A program made the position numbers and the translations under genes. The notes beneath the pieces were generated by a model that was given only the letters and a program-made list of their open reading frames with translations, did no database searches and was not told where the DNA came from. From NCBI GenBank assembly GCA_050309775.1, contig JBNRMV010000001.1, positions 62,001 through 126,000 on the forward strand: a stretch of DNA of 64,000 nt. Reading direction: 5' to 3'. Below are positions 58,834 through 64,000 of this stretch, in pieces; position 1 is the first letter of the stretch, and each line of letters starts with the position of its first letter. This DNA is from DTU072 sp050309775 (GTDB lineage Bacteria > Bacillota > Clostridia > Christensenellales > DTU072).

Positions 58834-59601
58834 ATGCTTGAAATAAATAATTTACATAAAAAGTATCTGCGTAGTGACAGATATGCTGTTGAAGATTTAA
58901 GTTTAAGTTTGAAAGAAGGGGAGGTGTTCGGCTTTCTTGGCATGAACGGAGCCGGAAAGTCCACCACAATAAAATGCCTGACAGGTATTTATCCTTTCAA
59001 TAGCGGCAAAATAAAAATTTGCGGTCATGACATCGCAAAAGACCCCATAAACGCAAAGCTGAATATGGGCTATGTTCCGGACAACCATTCCGTATACGAG
59101 AAGTTTACGGGCAGAGAGTATGTCAATTACATAGCGGACCTTTACAGAGTTGACAAAGCTCAAAGAGAGGAGCAGCTCAATAAGTTCGCAAAACTCTTTC
59201 GCCTAACCCATGCTCTTGACAGCCAAATCAAGTCATATTCGCATGGCATGAAACAAAAAATTTGCATAATAGCCGCCTTGATACACTCACCAAAACTTTG
59301 GGTGCTGGACGAGCCTATGATGGGACTTGACCCGCAATCAATGGTTGAGATTATCAAATATATGAGGATACACTGCGAAAAAGGCAATACGGTTTTTTTC
59401 TCCTCGCACAATCTTGACCTAGTCGCCAAGCTGTGTGACAGGGCAGCCATTATAAATGCAGGCAAACTGCATTGCATAATAGACCTCCACGAACCGGGCA
59501 ACAAAGAAGCGCTGGAAGAAAACTTTTTGCGCATAACCGGCTATGGGGAAGACGAAGGGGGAGATTCGGAAGCCATTGCAACCGCAAGGGAGGGTGACTG
59601 A
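58834..59601 (+). CDS. ABC transporter ATP-binding protein
   Basis: 255 residues. Walker A GMNGAGKSTTIK (about 35-46), Q-loop region MGYVPDNHSVYEKFTGREY, signature YSHGMKQKI, Walker B LWVLDEPMMGLD, H-loop SSHNLD. Belongs to the ABC-2 exporter type with one ATPase and one permease; the substrate is unknown. Ends three bases before the permease. Confidence 0.95.
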   Translation: MLEINNLHKKYLRSDRYAVEDLSLSLKEGEVFGFLGMNGAGKSTTIKCLTGIYPFNSGKIKICGHDIAKDPINAKLNMGYVPDNHSVYEKFTGREYVNYIADLYRVDKAQREEQLNKFAKLFRLTHALDSQIKSYSHGMKQKICIIAALIHSPKLWVLDEPMMGLDPQSMVEIIKYMRIHCEKGNTVFFSSHNLDLVAKLCDRAAIINAGKLHCIIDLHEPGNKEALEENFLRITGYGEDEGGDSEAIATAREGD

Positions 59602-59603
59602 CG

Positions 59604-61295
59604 ATGCATAATGTACTGACCCTCATCAAAATGGAATTCATAAACCGTTTTGGCAAGGTTGACATAAAAGACACAAAAGCCATTGCCAAGGGCGTTTTTT
59701 CCTTAATCTTTTCTATTGCGCTGTTTGCCTTTGTTTACTGGGCAGCCAATGTGCTTTTCAGCATGTTCGACAAAGCAGGGCTGGCATATGAAGTGCTGGT
59801 GCTTTTTTTTACCGTTGTCTTTGTTTTTTTGCTGTTCACAAACATAAGTTCCACCATCAAAGTGCTTTATTATAAAGGTGACAACGAAATACTCATGCGT
59901 TTTCCCGTTGCCGGCTGGGAAGTGTTCTGGGCAAAGACAATTTATTTGCTGATTTCCCAACTGGTCATTACTTCGCTGATACTCATACCTTTTCTTGTTG
60001 CTTACGGCAATGTTGTGTCTGCCGGCGGCATGTTTTTCGGCGCCATACCCTTTGTCATGATTTTCATGGTGCTGATACCTTTCTTTCTCTCAAACATACT
60101 TGCCATACCTTTTATGCACATCAGCAATTCAATCAGGTACAAGTTCGGCACAATAATAATTGCTCTTGCAGTGTTTATGACGGCAATATTTTTTATTTAC
60201 ACGCTGCTTTTTGAAAAAGCCGTAATATATTTGCGTGACGAGCAGACTTTTTCGGTTTTTGACGACAACACCGTCATGCTTATCAGCAACATGATAAAAT
60301 ATTTTATACCGACAAAATATTTTGCCGGCATGATGACGGGTGAATTTGAGGTAACGAGAATAATAAACAGAGAAACCATTGTGGCTACGGTGGGCGACAA
60401 CAGAGCGCTTAGTTTCTCGGCTATCATAATTTTGTTTGAACTGGCAACAATCGGGTCATTCTTAGTGATAAAATTCCTTTATCAAAAGACTTTGCTTTTA
60501 AACATAGAAATAGAGGGTTGCGCATTTACCAAAGTGACCAAAAACAAAGTCTTGCCGATTTTCCGAACGCTGTTCCGAAAAGAGTTTATACAAGTGTTCC
60601 GTTCGGTTAATTATTCATTTCAATATTTTGTATTGGCATGTTCCATGCCGGTTATGGTATTTTTCTGCAATCGCATAGCCATCAGCATAGGGCTGAACGA
60701 CATCGGCAACAAAATAGTGCCGGGGCTGACCTTGCTTATTATGCTGATTTTTAATACCGTAATCATTTCGTTCTCTGCTTCATCCATAACAAGGGAGGGC
60801 GCAAACTTCTACCACACAAAGGTTATGCCCGTTTCCATTAAGACGCAGCTTGCGGTGAAGTTCGTCATGTATTTTTTGGTGTCTTTCATAGCCAATACGG
60901 TGACAATCGCCATAATCATTTTCTCCAAACAAATGGTTGTTGACGGCTCCGGCATGGACTACATAAAGCCTCTTGCTATTTATGCGGTGTCATTGTTGCT
61001 TTCCGTAGGGCTGACGCTCTATTCTATGAAAATAGACATAATCCGTCCGAGATTTAATCTTGGCGGCGACGGCGAATTGGTCAGCAACAACATTAACACT
61101 ACGCACTCGGTCATTGTCGGGTTGATTATTGCATTGGTTTTCGGAGTGACGGGCATGCTTATGCCTTATGTTTTCGGTGACCTAGGATTAAGAATAATGT
61201 TCTATGTCCTGCTTTGCGGCGCTGCGCTGTTTTTTGTATTTTCATTGCTGTTTTATTTCATAAAACTAAAAGCCGCATATAATAAGATTGTGTAG
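59604..61295 (+). CDS. ABC-2 type permease
   Basis: 563 residues with about 12-14 hydrophobic segments in two halves (FSLIFSIALFAFVYWAANVLF near 31; VIVGLIIALVFGVTGMLMPYVFG near 495) around a central cytoplasmic loop with FRTLFRKEFIQVFRS, a coupling-helix-like motif seen in large Firmicutes ABC permeases. Partner of the preceding ATPase. Followed 9 bases later by the exported Ig-like protein, suggesting shared function. Confidence 0.85.
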   Translation: MHNVLTLIKMEFINRFGKVDIKDTKAIAKGVFSLIFSIALFAFVYWAANVLFSMFDKAGLAYEVLVLFFTVVFVFLLFTNISSTIKVLYYKGDNEILMRFPVAGWEVFWAKTIYLLISQLVITSLILIPFLVAYGNVVSAGGMFFGAIPFVMIFMVLIPFFLSNILAIPFMHISNSIRYKFGTIIIALAVFMTAIFFIYTLLFEKAVIYLRDEQTFSVFDDNTVMLISNMIKYFIPTKYFAGMMTGEFEVTRIINRETIVATVGDNRALSFSAIIILFELATIGSFLVIKFLYQKTLLLNIEIEGCAFTKVTKNKVLPIFRTLFRKEFIQVFRSVNYSFQYFVLACSMPVMVFFCNRIAISIGLNDIGNKIVPGLTLLIMLIFNTVIISFSASSITREGANFYHTKVMPVSIKTQLAVKFVMYFLVSFIANTVTIAIIIFSKQMVVDGSGMDYIKPLAIYAVSLLLSVGLTLYSMKIDIIRPRFNLGGDGELVSNNINTTHSVIVGLIIALVFGVTGMLMPYVFGDLGLRIMFYVLLCGAALFFVFSLLFYFIKLKAAYNKIV

Positions 61296-61304
61296 AGGGA
61301 GCAT

Positions 61305-63908
61305 ATGAAAAAATTTTTGATTGCTTTGATATTCCTCATTCCCGTAATAGTTGTTGTTGCAATTCAGGGCACGGGCGCCGTAATAGAAGCGTGGGCGCCT
61401 GCGGTTAACGCTGAAAATATTGAAATCAGAGACAGCTTCAACGACTATATAGGCGGCGGCAGAATTATCATTCCGCGCTACTTCAATGACGGCAGCGACG
61501 GCAGCGAATATATTTATATAAATGTCTATCCCAGCGTGGCTTATTCTGACGAAATCGATTATGTAGTTTCGGCGGAGGAGGGCTATGACGGCGAATGCCA
61601 ACTGGTGCATGTCAGCAAGACAAAGTACAAATTGATAGCCAAAAAAAGCGGCAGCGTGCTGATGAAGATATTTTCCGTAACCAACAACAATGCATACAAG
61701 ATGCTGAATGTGTATATCACTTCGGAGTTGGTTACCGAAATAAACATCTTTGCCGATGACGGAGAAAGCGTCGAAAGAGTAATTGAGGACGACACCATAG
61801 ATTTGACAGAGCAGATGCGGCTTTATGCTTATGCTTATCCTGCCGAAGCTATCGGACAAAACTTTACCGTTTGGGAGAGCGCCGACCCGACAATTGCCAC
61901 AGTTGACGAAAACGGCGTTGTCACAGCCACAGGAAAAGGCCGAACAAAAATAACTTGCTGGCTAAAAGACAAGACCGGCACAGAGCATTTTTCATTTATT
62001 CATGTCAATGTAGAAGAGGATATCATACTCAAACAGCATCAATTGTATTTGGAAAAGGCTTTTTTCAGTTCGCTTGACGAACATGAACAGAAGGAATTTA
62101 TTTTGAAGAATGTCGTCAACAATTATGACAAATATGACGACTTGCCGCCGCTGACAACCAACGACATAGTACGCACCTTTGCCGACGATGATTTTATGAA
62201 TTTTGAAGTTGACGGCATACCGCTGAGAATAGATTTGCTGGACGATTATGACGCCATAATGCTGAAAAGCGGTTATTTGAGTGAGATTTATATAGAAAAC
62301 GGCGGATATACTTTAATACCGCGATACAAAGATTTCCGCAGAAAGGACATTCCCAAAGTAAACTATGTTGTTTCAGACCCATCGATATTGAGCGTTGAAA
62401 ACGGGAGGATTATTGCCAAGAAAGAAGGCGTATGCTCCGTATATGCCGAACAAGAAGGACGGCGCACGGACGCGGTTAATCTTACGGTAAGGACCAGAGT
62501 TATTTCCTTCCAGCTGAATTTGTCAAACTTTGACAATAACAGGGGCATAAAACAAGAAAGAGTGTGGGGTCAGCATTTCCTTGAAGATGGAAAGTTGACG
62601 AATACTTTTGATTTGGGGTATGACGCAGCGTCGGTACACCCGGCGGCAAAAGATTTTGAATTGCTATGGGAAGTTGACAACCAGTTTGCCGAAATAGACC
62701 AAAAAGGCAAGATTACATTCCTTGACGGCTGCGCAAACCAAACCATAAATGTCACGGCTACGGCGATGGTGCATGGCATAAGAACGGCATTGAATAGACG
62801 GTATACTTTCCTTATGGCAGATGAAGGCACCATAAATATCGACAGTATCGAGGAGATGGAGCAGGCGTACAGCGAGGCAATGGGGAAAAGACCGGTTGCT
62901 TTGCAAAACGATATCCTTGTAGCCGACGGACGGGAAACCAAAGTCAACAACAACCTTTATGGCAACGGTTATATGTTTGATGTTCAGTATGGCGGAGAAT
63001 CCATATACTCCTACGCATTGTGGGTGCGTGACGGCGACTTCAACGCAGACAGTCAGTATTATATCCTTGAGAATTTCACAGTGCAGTGCGCGCCAAGTTT
63101 TGAAGAGGGGTTGCGCAGAGGCAACGGCATTTGCCTGGAGAACATGAAAATTGACGGCACCGTAAGATATGTCATATCAAGGTATTCTTGGAATTCAATG
63201 CATGTAATATGCAATAAAGGCGTGCTAAAAGTCGAAGGTTGCATTCTCGGCACCGCAGGCTTTGCCGCCATATATTTTACGGACGATTATCTTGAGTCTG
63301 AAGACGAAAAAGGCACCATGATAATAAAGAATACCGTCATGCGCGAAACAAAGTGCGCGTCGCTGGTGACTACACCGCGCGATTTTCAGATGGACAACAA
63401 AAAGAACTATGTAGCCAATGTTGTTTTTGAAGGCTTTTTAGACAGTTACAACTGGAGAAAGGTTGAGGAATTGCAAGGCATATTTGACGCCATAGACAGC
63501 AGTATGTTGGGACCGCTGGAAGCTGCAAGAGACTTTCTCAGTAGATTGCTGGGCAGTTTGCTGGAAGCATACTTCTCCAAAGAACCCTACAAGAGCGCTG
63601 TTTATACCGACAGCAGCGGACAAAGATGGGTGTCTATGAATATGTTTGCGTTGGGCTTGTGCCAAACGGTTGACCCGAATTCGTTTGATTTCACCAAGAA
63701 TTCAGAATTTTATTTGGTGCCCGTAAAACTTAACAGCAGCGAAGCATGGTTAATCAAAGGTATTCTTAAGAAAGATATGGATTTGCCATGTTATCTGCTC
63801 TCTTATAAGTTTGACGAAACAAGAGGTCCGGTAATTAAACCGCAAGACAATTGCCCCGAAAATGAAGAACTGTTCGACAGGCTTCATCCGGTGCCGGAAG
63901 AACAATAA
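61305..63908 (+). CDS. large exported protein with Ig-like (Big2-like) repeats and beta-helix-like region
   Basis: 867 residues. N-terminal signal (MKKFLIALIFLIPVIVVVA) with a possible cleavage site VNA-EN near 37. At least three Big2-like modules are visible from SADPTIATVDENGVVTATGKGRTKI (about 190), SDPSILSVENGRIIAKKEGV (about 360) and FAEIDQKGKITF (about 465). The section about 560-720 (YYILENFTVQCAP, GICLENMKIDGTVRYVIS, MIIKNTVMRET) has the short strand rhythm of a right-handed beta helix. No membrane anchor at the C-terminus was seen. In operon with the ABC transporter; may be its cargo or an extracellular partner. Confidence 0.75.
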   Translation: MKKFLIALIFLIPVIVVVAIQGTGAVIEAWAPAVNAENIEIRDSFNDYIGGGRIIIPRYFNDGSDGSEYIYINVYPSVAYSDEIDYVVSAEEGYDGECQLVHVSKTKYKLIAKKSGSVLMKIFSVTNNNAYKMLNVYITSELVTEINIFADDGESVERVIEDDTIDLTEQMRLYAYAYPAEAIGQNFTVWESADPTIATVDENGVVTATGKGRTKITCWLKDKTGTEHFSFIHVNVEEDIILKQHQLYLEKAFFSSLDEHEQKEFILKNVVNNYDKYDDLPPLTTNDIVRTFADDDFMNFEVDGIPLRIDLLDDYDAIMLKSGYLSEIYIENGGYTLIPRYKDFRRKDIPKVNYVVSDPSILSVENGRIIAKKEGVCSVYAEQEGRRTDAVNLTVRTRVISFQLNLSNFDNNRGIKQERVWGQHFLEDGKLTNTFDLGYDAASVHPAAKDFELLWEVDNQFAEIDQKGKITFLDGCANQTINVTATAMVHGIRTALNRRYTFLMADEGTINIDSIEEMEQAYSEAMGKRPVALQNDILVADGRETKVNNNLYGNGYMFDVQYGGESIYSYALWVRDGDFNADSQYYILENFTVQCAPSFEEGLRRGNGICLENMKIDGTVRYVISRYSWNSMHVICNKGVLKVEGCILGTAGFAAIYFTDDYLESEDEKGTMIIKNTVMRETKCASLVTTPRDFQMDNKKNYVANVVFEGFLDSYNWRKVEELQGIFDAIDSSMLGPLEAARDFLSRLLGSLLEAYFSKEPYKSAVYTDSSGQRWVSMNMFALGLCQTVDPNSFDFTKNSEFYLVPVKLNSSEAWLIKGILKKDMDLPCYLLSYKFDETRGPVIKPQDNCPENEELFDRLHPVPEEQ

Positions 63909-63913
63909 CCAAC

Positions 63914-63948
63914 ACAACCAACAAAACAACCAACCACAACCAACAAAA
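63914..63948 (+). repeat. low-complexity CAACCA repeat before the last gene
   Basis: An exact 13-base ACAACCAACAAAA at 63914-63926 and 63936-63948 separated by a similar CAACCAACC run; no G on this strand. Lies in the gap after the Ig-like gene, upstream of a GGGAGG ribosome site. Confidence 0.7.
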
Positions 63949-63970
63949 TTGAAAATTAGGGAGGCATATT

Positions 63971-64000
63971 ATGGCAGCAAGAAAAAGCTGTTGCGCAGGC
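63971..64000 (+). CDS. start of a further gene, cut by window end
   Basis: ATG with GGGAGG seven bases upstream; ten codons visible (MAARKSCCAG). Product cannot be judged. Confidence 0.6.
   Translation, partial: MAARKSCCAG

Overview
The window is a dense chromosomal segment of a Gram-positive-type bacterium, most likely an uncultured lineage of Bacillota, class Clostridia. The basis for this is gene content and order: pth-mfd, addB-addA, rpmG-secE-nusG-rplK-rplA-rplJ-rplL, rpoB-rpoC, L7Ae-rpsL-rpsG-fusA-tuf, RqcP, a YugP-type protease, DUF1540, QueH, lipoproteins with lipoboxes, and strong Shine-Dalgarno sites with consensus TTGACA/TATAAT promoters. G+C looks to be in the mid-40s by eye. No tRNA, rRNA, IS element, phage gene or CRISPR array was seen. 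The assignment to a finer rank is not supported.

Layout. 1-5.1 kb: end of an M14 peptidase, tadA, pth and mfd, overlapping head to tail. 5.2-8.4 kb: a parvulin-like foldase lipoprotein and a convergent orphan lipoprotein. 8.5-14.9 kb: addB-addA recombination nuclease, apparently transcribed without a leader. 15-20.9 kb: an orphan acidic membrane protein, a CorA-type transporter behind a leader with mutually exclusive hairpins, a GPH-type symporter, a small GNAT and glnS. 21-27.7 kb: an eight-gene cluster of unrecognised proteins. Five are four-helix membrane proteins of the same topology, and three of these, plus two of the three small interleaved proteins, carry a shared proline-rich motif (QLxPIVQPxxxVPFxTQxQPLL); the third small protein has a shortened form. 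This is the most novel part of the window. 27.7-32.4 kb: acpP, the rpmG-secE-nusG-rplKAJL block, a DUF1540 protein and rplI. 32.5-34.5 kb: YugP protease, ispDF and rqcP. 34.8-53.9 kb: rpoB-rpoC, then a metK-recD2-comF-P-type ATPase block placed between rpoC and the str genes (L7Ae, rpsL, rpsG, fusA, tuf). 53.9-57.3 kb: a decayed repeat region, then argC-argB-GNAT on the minus strand under a clear ArgR-type operator, and queH. 57.4-64 kb: a lipoprotein, a HAD phosphatase, an ABC transporter (ATPase, permease), a large exported Ig-like/beta-helix-like protein and the first codons of one more gene.

Regulation can be read in unusual detail. Most transcription units have a promoter with exact 17-base spacing. 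Three genes (addB, rqcP, queH) have an extended -10 box exactly 6 bases before the start codon and no Shine-Dalgarno, which predicts leaderless mRNAs. Three highly expressed operons (rpmG, rpoB, L7Ae-rpsL) have a hairpin or closing stem starting at the predicted transcript 5' end. rplJL has an L10-type attenuated leader, rplKA a candidate L1 site, and corA a terminator/antiterminator pair.
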